A DNA stretch of 54,508 nt from Fibrobacter succinogenes. GTDB lineage: Bacteria > Fibrobacterota > Fibrobacteria > Fibrobacterales > Fibrobacteraceae. The stretch spans positions 1-54,508 of the forward strand of contig CACYRP010000035.1 of NCBI GenBank assembly GCA_902776765.1. The letters are read 5' to 3'. Below are positions 1 through 6,847 of the stretch, one piece after another. The translations under genes were made by a program, and so were the position numbers. The notes below the pieces were generated by a model. The model was not told the DNA's origin. It saw nothing but the letters and a program-made list of their open reading frames with translations, and made no database searches. Numbering within the stretch: the stretch's first letter is position 1; every line of letters begins with the position of its first letter.

Positions 1-66
1 AACTCCGAACGCCTCATCCAGGAAATGGAAGAAAAGGGCCTCAAGATTATCAACTCCCTCGCATAA
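1..66 (+). CDS. C-terminal end of an upstream CDS (probable ExbB/TolQ/MotA-type proton channel subunit)
   Basis: An open frame enters from the left edge and ends at the TAA at 64-66, giving 21 C-terminal residues that finish KGLKIINSLA. Nothing in this tail is diagnostic. The identity is inferred from context: the next three genes encode two ExbD/TolR-like proteins and a TonB/AgmX-like protein, and such operons normally begin with the ExbB/TolQ channel subunit. The following gene begins 39 bases later, which fits one operon. The reading of the tail is certain; the family assignment is only an inference. Confidence 0.5.
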   Translation, partial: NSERLIQEMEEKGLKIINSLA

Positions 67-105
67 TCAATCAGAGAGTTTAATTTTAACTGGAGTTTAT
101 AAAAC

Positions 106-996
106 ATGGCAAAACAAATCAAGAAACCAGGAAAGGTCGAAGAACCGGATTTGCTTCCGGCGATGGGCTTGTTCACCATCTTGATTCCTATGCTTCTGAC
201 CATGACTGCTTTCTCCAAGCTTGCTATTGTCGAAGTCAATCTGCCTGAACGCAGCCAGATGCTCATCGACGATCAGACGCCTCCTCCACCTGATGAGCAG
301 GCATTGAACTTGTCCCTCGCTATCACTGGCAACTATCTCGTTATCGGTGCTCGCGGTGGTTTCCAGCCGAACGTCTATTTCAAGGAAATGTGGACGTTCC
401 GTTGCAAGTCCGATGCTCAGCTCGTTACTTATGCGATGGAAGACGTGAAGACTGCTGTTGAAGGTGGACATGGACCGAAGTGCAAAGATGGTTCCGAGAT
501 GGACAAAGAGAAGTATCTCTATGAAATCGAATCCATCGAACTTTGGGCTATTCAGAAGGAATCTGAAGAAGACCAGGGTAAGGTCATTTGGGCCGCTTAT
601 AAGAACGACGGTAGTGCTGAAGAAGCTCATGCCGACAGTGCATTTGTAGATGGCGCTAACAACTTCTTGTCTCTTCCGGGTGAAGGCGTAGGTGGTCTTC
701 AGAAGCCGGCCGCTCTCAAGGCTCCGACTCCTGGCATGGCTCTCGCAACGCTTCAGCCGAACTCTGCCCGTACTCTCAAGCCGGGTGACAAGACTATGAT
801 TTATCCGCTTTCCGCATACGATCTCATTGCTAAGGATTTGATCGCTATCCATACTCAGTTCATCGACTTGGACGACGTTGATAACATCATCATCGTTGCA
901 AACGACGACACTCAGTTCGATAAGATTATCCAGCTCATGGACCGTGCTAAGGAAGCTGGTTTCAGCAAGATCAACCTTGCTAAGTTGGGAGGTTAA
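106..996 (+). CDS. ExbD/TolR-like protein, long form lacking the membrane aspartate
   Basis: 296 residues with a cytoplasmic N-terminus rich in K, one membrane segment at about residues 18-38 (LLPAMGLFTILIPMLL) and a large periplasmic part. This is the ExbD/TolR topology, in which the protein works with an ExbB/TolQ pentamer to turn proton flow into force on a TonB-like partner. It is about twice the usual ExbD length (about 140), with an acidic, Pro-rich insertion (DDQTPPPPDE) and a long central region. The C-terminal stretch (DNIIIVANDDTQFDKIIQLMD...) resembles the folded ExbD periplasmic domain. The aspartate normally found in the membrane helix of ExbD is absent. ATG at 106 has TGGAG ten bases upstream. 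The next gene follows after 2 bases. Confidence 0.72.
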   Translation: MAKQIKKPGKVEEPDLLPAMGLFTILIPMLLTMTAFSKLAIVEVNLPERSQMLIDDQTPPPPDEQALNLSLAITGNYLVIGARGGFQPNVYFKEMWTFRCKSDAQLVTYAMEDVKTAVEGGHGPKCKDGSEMDKEKYLYEIESIELWAIQKESEEDQGKVIWAAYKNDGSAEEAHADSAFVDGANNFLSLPGEGVGGLQKPAALKAPTPGMALATLQPNSARTLKPGDKTMIYPLSAYDLIAKDLIAIHTQFIDLDDVDNIIIVANDDTQFDKIIQLMDRAKEAGFSKINLAKLGG

Positions 997-998
997 TC

Positions 999-1493
999 AT
1001 GGCTAGAAAATCTCGTAAGTATAGCGAAGACGTACCATTCTCCCTCACGTCCATGATGGACATGATGACCATTATCTTGGTGTTCATGATCAAGAACATG
1101 GATGCTGAAGGTCAGCTTTTGACTCAGGCAGAAAACTTGATTCTTCCGATCTCTACCTCTAAGGTTCAGCCGAAGGAAGTGTCTCTGACTGTCGTGGTCG
1201 ATGCTAACTACGTTATCGTTGACAATGAAAAGGTCGTGCCGACCGCTGACGTGCTCGCTCAGGAAGACCTCCTCGTTACGAAGGTGGACGAAATCCTGAA
1301 GGACCGTCGCGCAATCGAACAGGAACATGCTCTCAAGATGGGTCTTCCTGCTGATGATGCCGGTCATATCATTGTTCAGATTGACAAGAACATCCCGTAT
1401 GATGCGATGTACAAGGTCATGGCTACTTGTGGCTTCTCCGGTTACACGAACATCGCATTCGCCGTGATGCAGAAGAACGGCGGGGAGGAATAA
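999..1493 (+). CDS. ExbD/TolR-family biopolymer transport protein
   Basis: 164 residues. A short basic N-terminus precedes one membrane helix at about residues 17-34, reading SLTSMMDMMTIILVFMIKN. The Asp in MMDMM sits where ExbD and TolR carry the protonatable aspartate of the proton path, so this copy looks like the active one. The C-terminal domain (IIVQIDKNIPYDAMYKVMATC...) matches the ExbD pattern in which a conserved D-x-x-x-x-Y segment leads into the last helix. It lies 2 bases after the long Asp-less copy and 3 bases before the TonB-like gene, so all are probably cotranscribed. Two different ExbD proteins next to each other suggests a heteromeric stator; that is an inference. Confidence 0.82.
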   Translation: MARKSRKYSEDVPFSLTSMMDMMTIILVFMIKNMDAEGQLLTQAENLILPISTSKVQPKEVSLTVVVDANYVIVDNEKVVPTADVLAQEDLLVTKVDEILKDRRAIEQEHALKMGLPADDAGHIIVQIDKNIPYDAMYKVMATCGFSGYTNIAFAVMQKNGGEE

Positions 1494-1496
1494 TCA

Positions 1497-2423
1497 ATGG
1501 CTAAGAAGAACATAGATCCGTTTATTGCGTCGCTCATGCCGGAATCCGACAAGAAGATGGGCGCAATCGCCGGTGTATCTCTTGTGATCGCTTTGGCTAT
1601 GTGTATTTGGGCTTCCATGTACGAACAAGTCGTTGCTGAAGTCGTATTCGACAACGCTGATTCTGTGGACCTTACTACTTCCATGCAGATTGAGCAGAAG
1701 GAAGAAAAGAAGGAAGAAAAGAAGAAGCCCGAACCGAAGAAGCCTCGTAAGAAAGCTGGTGGCGGTGGTAAGCCGCGCGGTAAGGGTCAGCCGAACGCTC
1801 CGCAGACTCGCGGCGTGCTCAAGCTCCTCACTGCTCAGACCAAGAATGCCTCTGCTGCTGCTTATGACTTGATGAAGAACCAGAAGTTCACCAAGGACAT
1901 CGATAAGGTGCTCAAGGACGTCGCTGGTCTCCAGACTACGGGTAAGACCGTTCTCGGTGGCCGTCGCGGTAAGGCTAATGGTGGCTTCAATGAAGGTTAC
2001 GCAGAAGGTGGTTCCGGTGGTATCGGTGACGGCCTTGCAGGTCTCCTTGGCGGTGGTGGCGGTGGTATCGCTACTAAGGCTAAAGGTTCCATCAAGACTC
2101 CGTCTATGCGCGATATTGACATGGGTGCCGGTGGTGGCTCTCGTTCCGCAGCAGACATCATGAAGGTTGTCCGCCAGCGTACTCCGGGTCTTCGTCACAT
2201 CTATAACAAGTGCCTGAAGAAGAAACCGGGATTCCAGGGTAAGGTTACCTTGAAGTTCACGATCGCTCCGGGTGGCGAAATCATCAGCATTTCCACTGTG
2301 TCTTCCACGACCGGTTTCAGCGAATTCGACAGCGAAATCAAGAACGCAGTCAGCCGCTGGACATTCAGCAAGGTGAAGTCCGGTAACACGACGGTTACGA
2401 TTCCGTTCACGTTCTCCGAATAA
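1497..2423 (+). CDS. TonB/AgmX-like energy transducer (AgmX/PglI C-terminal domain)
   Basis: 308 residues. The order is a short N-terminus, one membrane helix at about 24-41 (AIAGVSLVIALAMCIWASM), a Lys/Glu/Pro-rich periplasmic stretch (about 60-85), a long Gly-rich linker with GGGGGG runs, and a C-terminal domain from about residue 218. The last domain (IMKVVRQRTPGLRHIYNKCL, then KVTLKFTIAPGGEI, ending TVTIPFTFSE) matches the AgmX/PglI C-terminal family, a relative of the TonB C-terminus found in gliding and adventurous-motility proteins. It is the probable effector driven by the two ExbD proteins upstream. A strong terminator follows at 2447, closing the operon. The substrate or outer-membrane partner cannot be read from sequence. 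Confidence 0.8.
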   Translation: MAKKNIDPFIASLMPESDKKMGAIAGVSLVIALAMCIWASMYEQVVAEVVFDNADSVDLTTSMQIEQKEEKKEEKKKPEPKKPRKKAGGGGKPRGKGQPNAPQTRGVLKLLTAQTKNASAAAYDLMKNQKFTKDIDKVLKDVAGLQTTGKTVLGGRRGKANGGFNEGYAEGGSGGIGDGLAGLLGGGGGGIATKAKGSIKTPSMRDIDMGAGGGSRSAADIMKVVRQRTPGLRHIYNKCLKKKPGFQGKVTLKFTIAPGGEIISISTVSSTTGFSEFDSEIKNAVSRWTFSKVKSGNTTVTIPFTFSE

Positions 2424-2446
2424 TTCACTTGGAAAGCTTGAAAAAA

Positions 2447-2473
2447 GACCAGACGAAAGTCTGGCCTTTTTTT
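2447..2473 (+). terminator. Rho-independent terminator after the Exb/TonB operon
   Basis: An 8-bp stem, GACCAGAC against GTCTGGCC (one G-T wobble), closes a GAAA tetraloop and is followed by seven T residues. It lies 23 bases after the stop of the TonB-like gene. Confidence 0.9.
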
Positions 2474-2584
2474 ATGGTGAAAAAGCAAAGAATGGCAAAA
2501 AAAATGGGGTTTCGTTAAAATTTTGTTGCGTTTTTTATTTTATAAAACTAACTTTATAAATGAATTTTCAATAGGAGTTGTTCC

Positions 2585-3895
2585 ATGAACTTAAAAACCG
2601 TAGCTGCAGTTGGCACCGCCATTGGTATTTTTGGTGTTGGATCTGCATTTGCAACATTTGCCCGTATCGAATCTATGGGTAAGAATACGACTTACATCAT
2701 GGACGATGTGAGCATCTTCGATAACCCGGCAAACATCAACCTTTACTCCAACTATTTGATCGGTGAATTCGGCCCCTATACGGACCGTGTTGATGTGGGC
2801 GCTAACCGCGATCCGCAGCACCCGAACTTCGGTGGTATTTTCTCCATTGCCATTGGCGGCGATAACAATCCGGATCCGCGTATTTCTATCGGTGGTCTCT
2901 TTGGTCGTGTCGACGCCGATCTTATCCAGTACTTGCCGGATTTCGTAGTTGGCGATGACGCTAAATCAACCAAGGTTCCTGAAACGGTGACAAACTTTGA
3001 CGGCTTCTTGGGCGGTACGCTTTCGAACGGTAACGCTTGGGGCTTGCATGTTTATATTGCTCAGCAGGATGGCGGTGATTTGGGCGAAGACGGCAACTAC
3101 CAGGTCAATAGCAATTCCTTCGCTTCTATCGTGCAGGCTGGCGGTGGTATGAACTTCCAGTTCACGAACTATTTCGACTTGGAATTTGCTTTGTCTTTGG
3201 CTCGTATCCAGTACGGTCCGGAACACCACAGCTTCTTTGATGACGGTAATTTCTCTTGGCTCATCAAGTCCCGTGCGTTCTTTACATTGGATGCCATCAA
3301 CGGTGAACTCGTTCCGGCCTTGAACCTCAAGTTCATTGAAGCTCCGGGTTTGGATGAAACTCATGCGCAGGTGGGTGTCGGCGTGAACGTCGCTCTCGAC
3401 CGTGGTTTCTTCTGGATGGGCTTAGACTTTATCTATAATAAGAGAAAGGCTCATGACTGGCTGTTTGATACCAACTCCAAGACTTGGACTTATGACTCCC
3501 GTAACGAAGATCGTAGGTATTGGGATGAACGTACCGATATTGGTGGCATGATCAGCTTCGGTATCGAACGCAACATCTGGTGGGATTGGTTCGTGATCCG
3601 CGTTGGCGGTCAGAAGTCTATCCTTTATACAGATTGCAATGTCCATGATAAGAACATCAACAAGTATAAAGATAATCCGCAGAAATACGGCATTTGCAAG
3701 GATGATGGCAACTTCTTCAGCACGAACCCGCTTGCAGACGGCACTTCCAAGGACCATGTCGGCTTCGGTTTCGGTATCAACATCGAAGAAAAGTTGAAGA
3801 TCGACGTGACTGTTGCTGAAGACCTCCTCTTCAGGAATCCGTTCCAGGGTGAAGGCAGACTCTTCTCCAGAATCTCTGCAACGTATTCGTTCTAA
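2585..3895 (+). CDS. Putative outer-membrane beta-barrel protein
   Basis: 436 residues. The N-terminus is a Sec signal peptide (MNLKTVAAVGTAIGIFGVGS followed by AFA, cleavage near residue 24). The rest is rich in Gly, Asn, Asp and aromatic residues, with alternating strands and a final aromatic residue (RISATYSF), as expected for a transmembrane barrel. Short sequences such as FWMGLDFIYNKR and ISFGIERNIWWDWFVIRVGG look like barrel strands. I do not recognise a transport family. ATG at 2585 is preceded by TAGGAG with 7-base spacing. It is monocistronic: a terminator lies upstream and a repeat array begins within a few bases of the stop. Confidence 0.65.
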   Translation: MNLKTVAAVGTAIGIFGVGSAFATFARIESMGKNTTYIMDDVSIFDNPANINLYSNYLIGEFGPYTDRVDVGANRDPQHPNFGGIFSIAIGGDNNPDPRISIGGLFGRVDADLIQYLPDFVVGDDAKSTKVPETVTNFDGFLGGTLSNGNAWGLHVYIAQQDGGDLGEDGNYQVNSNSFASIVQAGGGMNFQFTNYFDLEFALSLARIQYGPEHHSFFDDGNFSWLIKSRAFFTLDAINGELVPALNLKFIEAPGLDETHAQVGVGVNVALDRGFFWMGLDFIYNKRKAHDWLFDTNSKTWTYDSRNEDRRYWDERTDIGGMISFGIERNIWWDWFVIRVGGQKSILYTDCNVHDKNINKYKDNPQKYGICKDDGNFFSTNPLADGTSKDHVGFGFGINIEEKLKIDVTVAEDLLFRNPFQGEGRLFSRISATYSF

Positions 3896-4020
3896 AGAAG
3901 GTTTTAGGTTATAGGCTGTAGGTTGTAGGAAAAGAATCACGTGCTTCGCACGTCCATATAAGGCGGCGAAGCCGCGATTATATCCTAACACCTAATCCCT
4001 AATACCTATTACCTAATAAC
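3896..4020. repeat. Inverted pair of 7-bp-phased arrays around two hairpins
   Basis: The left arm reads as heptamers (TTTTAGG, TTATAGG, CTGTAGG, TTGTAGG). The right arm reads as the complementary type (CCTAACA, CCTAATC, CCTAATA, CCTATTA, CCTAATA). Between them are two small hairpins, ACGTGC-TTC-GCACGT and GCGGC-GAA-GCCGC. The whole could fold into one long imperfect stem. The array starts 2-3 bases after the stop of the barrel-protein gene. Confidence 0.8.
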
Positions 4021-4027
4021 AATTTTC

Positions 4028-4061
4028 GAAACGCATTCCACTTGGGTGCGTTTCTTTTTTT
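4028..4061 (+). terminator. Hairpin with T-run (terminator) abutting the next gene
   Basis: GAAACGCA pairs with TGCGTTTC over an 11-base loop and is followed by seven T residues. It would end transcription from the barrel-protein gene. The next plausible start codon lies only 6 or 12 bases beyond the T-run. Confidence 0.8.
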
Positions 4062-4066
4062 ATTTT

Positions 4067-4435
4067 ATGAGCATGAAAAAGATTTTGTCCCTCATATTCC
4101 TTGTGTTGCTTTCGTCTTGTTCCGAACCGACGGAGCGTATTGAAAGGAAACTCTTACCGTACTTGCAAGAAGACTTGAAGTTCATGGTGGCGGAAACCTT
4201 GAATGCAAAGGCCACGAAAGCGGATTTGCTCGACGAGCCGTATTACAAGATCCGCGACTTTAGGTTGTTCGAAGGCGCCGAAGCCGAAATTTATGCGGCT
4301 TATGCTGAAGTTGATTTTTATATCTATAAGGACATTGCCATTTACGAAAAACGCAAGTACCGTTACGAGGTCCATGGTAGGCATTGGGACCGTTATTCTA
4401 AGGTTCTGAAATTTGGTAAAGATAAAAATCCATAG
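4067..4435 (+). CDS. Small hypothetical lipoprotein
   Basis: About 122 residues from ATG 4067 (MSMKKIL); ATG 4073 (MKKIL) is equally possible, and an in-frame GTG at 4046 inside the hairpin is unlikely. The N-terminus is a lipoprotein signal, KKILSLIFLVLLSSC, with the lipobox LSSC before the acylated Cys. The mature part is acidic and Tyr-rich, ending with a basic stretch (YRYEVHGRHWDRYSKVLKF). I recognise no family. No ribosome-binding site is visible, because a terminator-like hairpin ends just before the start; expression may depend on read-through. It precedes mreB by 63 bases. Confidence 0.6.
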   Translation: MSMKKILSLIFLVLLSSCSEPTERIERKLLPYLQEDLKFMVAETLNAKATKADLLDEPYYKIRDFRLFEGAEAEIYAAYAEVDFYIYKDIAIYEKRKYRYEVHGRHWDRYSKVLKFGKDKNP

Positions 4436-4457
4436 ATAAAAAATTTATCTATTTTAG

Positions 4458-4485
4458 TTATATTTTCGAGTGGGAATTCTATAAT
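4458..4485 (+). promoter_or_regulatory. Possible mreB promoter
   Basis: A perfect -10 box TATAAT lies at 4480-4485, 16 bases after a weak -35 candidate, TTATAT at 4458. Transcription would begin near 4492, only about 7 bases before the TTG start of mreB, so the message would have almost no leader. Either this is a very short-leader promoter or the match is fortuitous. Confidence 0.35.
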
Positions 4486-4498
4486 AGAGGGTTAAATT

Positions 4499-5521
4499 TT
4501 GTTCGGACTTTTCTCTTGTGATATCGGTATCGATTTGGGTACAGCAAATACGCTTGTCCATGTGGCTGGGCAGGGCATTGTCATTAATGAACCGACGGTG
4601 ATTGCGGTAGACCGCAAGAGCAATCGCATTACAGCTATTGGTGCTGAGGCTAAGAAAATGCTTGGCCGTACGTCTGGCGAAAGTCGTGCTATTCGTCCGA
4701 TGCGAGACGGTGTTATTGCTGATTTTGAGCTTGTTGAAAAACTTTTGACTACCTTTATCAGGCGCGTTCAGCGCTATCCGATGTGGATGGCGAAACCGCG
4801 TGTGGTGGTTGGCGTTCCGAACGGAATTACCGAAGTGGAAACGCGTGCCGTGATTGATGCTATCAAGATGACGGGCGCAAAGGAAGTTCACTTGGTGCAT
4901 GAACCGATGGCTGCTGCAATTGGTATGGGCATCCCAGTTGAAGAGCCTGTTGGTAATATGATTGTGGATATTGGCGGTGGTACGTCCGATATTGCCGTGA
5001 TTGCTTTGAACAAGTCCGACTGCAACGGTTCTGTGCGCGTTGGCGGTGACGAAATGGACGAAGCGATTGTGCGTTACTTGCGTACCATGTACAACCTTTG
5101 CGTGGGCGAAAGCACTGCCGAACAGATCAAGATCCAGATAGGTTCTGCAAATCCGCTCGAAGAAGAATTAACAATGGAAGTCAAGGGCCTTGACTTTATT
5201 GCCGGTATGCCGCGTACGATTCCGGTCGGAAGTGCCGAAATCCGTGAAGCGATTAACGAGCCGGTGACTGCCATTATCGAAGCTGTAAAGCAGGCTTTGA
5301 GCATGACGCTCCCGGAACTTTCTGCCGATATTTACGACAAGGGCATTATTCTCACGGGTGGCGGTTCTCAACTGCGTGGCCTTGACGAACGTATCCGCAA
5401 GGAAACGGGTCTTTCGGTCAATGTGATTGACGATCCGATGACTTGCGTTTGCAAGGGGGCGGCTCGCATTCTCGAAGACCTGGACAAGTACCGCCCGGTT
5501 TTGGTCGCTTCTTCTACGTAA
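4499..5521 (+). CDS. mreB: Rod-shape actin MreB
   Basis: 340 residues, the usual length. MreB is a bacterial actin that forms membrane-bound filaments and positions the elongation (Rod) complex. The phosphate-1 loop DIGIDLGTANTLV starts at residue 8, the phosphate-2 loop DIGGGTSDIAVI lies near 160, and the adenosine motif LTGGGSQLRGLDERI near 285. The start is TTG at 4499: MreB proteins begin with this MFGLFS-type sequence, and no ATG in frame is better placed. It heads a five-gene cluster with mreC, mreD, mrdA and rodA. The assignment is secure. Confidence 0.97.
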   Translation: MFGLFSCDIGIDLGTANTLVHVAGQGIVINEPTVIAVDRKSNRITAIGAEAKKMLGRTSGESRAIRPMRDGVIADFELVEKLLTTFIRRVQRYPMWMAKPRVVVGVPNGITEVETRAVIDAIKMTGAKEVHLVHEPMAAAIGMGIPVEEPVGNMIVDIGGGTSDIAVIALNKSDCNGSVRVGGDEMDEAIVRYLRTMYNLCVGESTAEQIKIQIGSANPLEEELTMEVKGLDFIAGMPRTIPVGSAEIREAINEPVTAIIEAVKQALSMTLPELSADIYDKGIILTGGGSQLRGLDERIRKETGLSVNVIDDPMTCVCKGAARILEDLDKYRPVLVASST

Positions 5522-5541
5522 TTTTTTGAAATTGCACTTCG

Positions 5542-6369
5542 ATGCTTAGAGCTTTTCGCTTTATTGTCGATTTGTTTACCCAAAGGCATGGCGTTGTCGC
5601 TTTTGCCTTTTTTCTCGTTTTAGGCATATTGATGCATGCGTCTTCGACGACGGTGCGCGAGAGCATTGTCTCTACGGCGCTTTCGTCGGTGTTTTATCCG
5701 GTACAGTTGCTGGTATCGTCCGTGAATGACTTTAAGTCGTTGCAGGCCGAAAACGAGCATCTGAAGGAAGAAAATGCACGGTTGCGCCAGGAAACGTACC
5801 ATGCAAGCGAAGGTCTGCAGGAGTTGGCTAGGCTCCATACGTTGGTGCGCTTTGACGACAAGTGGGACTTTCCTATAGTGACGTCTCGCGTGGTGGGGCA
5901 CAACCCAGGACGCTTTCTGACAACGCTTGTCATCAATCGCGGAACGCATCATGGAGTCAAGGACAATATGCCGGTGTTCTCGATGAATGGGCTTGTGGGG
6001 AAGATTTCGAAGGCGATGCTCACGCATTCCCGCGTACAGCTCTTGGTGGACCCGAACCTGAAACTCTCTGTGCTTGAACGCCGTACGCGCGTGGTGGGCT
6101 TTTTGGAGTCTGTGGATGGTCATTTGCTCTCGGCGATGATTCCTTCGCATGCAGGCGTTGCCGAAGGCGATACGCTCATTACGTCGGGGCTTGGCGGCAT
6201 TTTCCCGAAGGGGATTCCGGTGGGTACTGTGCACAAGGTTCGCAAGGCGGATCTGGACGTGATGAGCCTGATGGATGTGCAGCCGTTCCAAGAATTTTCG
6301 ACCTTGGAAGAAGTGTTCGTGATGCAGAAGGAACCGGATTGGATAATCCAGGAGTTGCTGAATGAGTAA
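5542..6369 (+). CDS. mreC: Rod-shape-determining protein MreC
   Basis: 275 residues. It has a short cytoplasmic N-terminus, one membrane helix at about 17-33 (GVVAFAFFLVLGILMHAS), a coiled coil at about 60-90 (LQAENEHLKEENARLRQET) and a beta-rich periplasmic domain with the family sequence LVINRGTHHGVKDNMPVF. MreC is the periplasmic scaffold that links MreB to the synthases PBP2 and RodA. It follows mreB by 20 bases and its end overlaps the start of mreD by 8 bases, which suggests translational coupling. Confidence 0.95.
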   Translation: MLRAFRFIVDLFTQRHGVVAFAFFLVLGILMHASSTTVRESIVSTALSSVFYPVQLLVSSVNDFKSLQAENEHLKEENARLRQETYHASEGLQELARLHTLVRFDDKWDFPIVTSRVVGHNPGRFLTTLVINRGTHHGVKDNMPVFSMNGLVGKISKAMLTHSRVQLLVDPNLKLSVLERRTRVVGFLESVDGHLLSAMIPSHAGVAEGDTLITSGLGGIFPKGIPVGTVHKVRKADLDVMSLMDVQPFQEFSTLEEVFVMQKEPDWIIQELLNE

Positions 6370-6847
6370 CTACGGGTGGTTAAAGACGTTCCTGATGTTT
6401 GTCTTGGCTTTTGCCATGCAGTCTTCCGTTGGCGATTGGCTGAAGATTCTGGATGTTGGGCCTGATTTCGTGGTCATCTTTCTTGTGTCTGTGTCTTTGC
6501 GTTACGGGGCCGCTACGGGCTGTTTTTGGGGCTTTCTGGCTGGCTTTACGCTGGATGTCTATGCTCCGGTGGAATGGCTTGGTGCAAACGCGATTGCGAT
6601 GACGATTGTGGGCTTTGCCGTAGGGCAGCTCGAAGAACATTTTTTGACGATCAACTTACCTCCAAAAATCGGAGTCCTTGGCCTTGCGTTTTTTGTAAAC
6701 GATATGTTCTATTTCCTCATTACAGGCCTTGAAAAAGATGTCGTGACGACGCTTTTTGTCACAAGGACTGTGCCGGAGTGCATTTACACCGTCGTTATCG
6801 GTGGTATTTTGTTCTACCTCACTTCGGGGAAGAAGTCGAATGTATAG
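6362..6847 (+). CDS. mreD: Rod-shape-determining protein MreD
   Basis: 161 residues, nearly all hydrophobic, with about five membrane helices. It fits MreD in size and topology: WLKTFLMFVLAFAMQSS at the N-terminus, the family segment PDFVVIFLVSVSLRYG, then GFLAGFTLDVYAP. MreD is the small integral membrane part of the Rod complex. The sequence of this family is poorly conserved, so the call rests on the combination of length, helices, the P-D-x-x-x-x-x-L-V pattern and the position between mreC and mrdA. It overlaps both neighbours by 8 bases. Confidence 0.93.
   Translation: MSNYGWLKTFLMFVLAFAMQSSVGDWLKILDVGPDFVVIFLVSVSLRYGAATGCFWGFLAGFTLDVYAPVEWLGANAIAMTIVGFAVGQLEEHFLTINLPPKIGVLGLAFFVNDMFYFLITGLEKDVVTTLFVTRTVPECIYTVVIGGILFYLTSGKKSNV

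Noticed and set aside
6756..6839. Earlier start for mrdA (28 more residues)
   Set aside because: The extension lies wholly within mreD and lacks a signal; ATG 6840 gives the normal PBP2 start.
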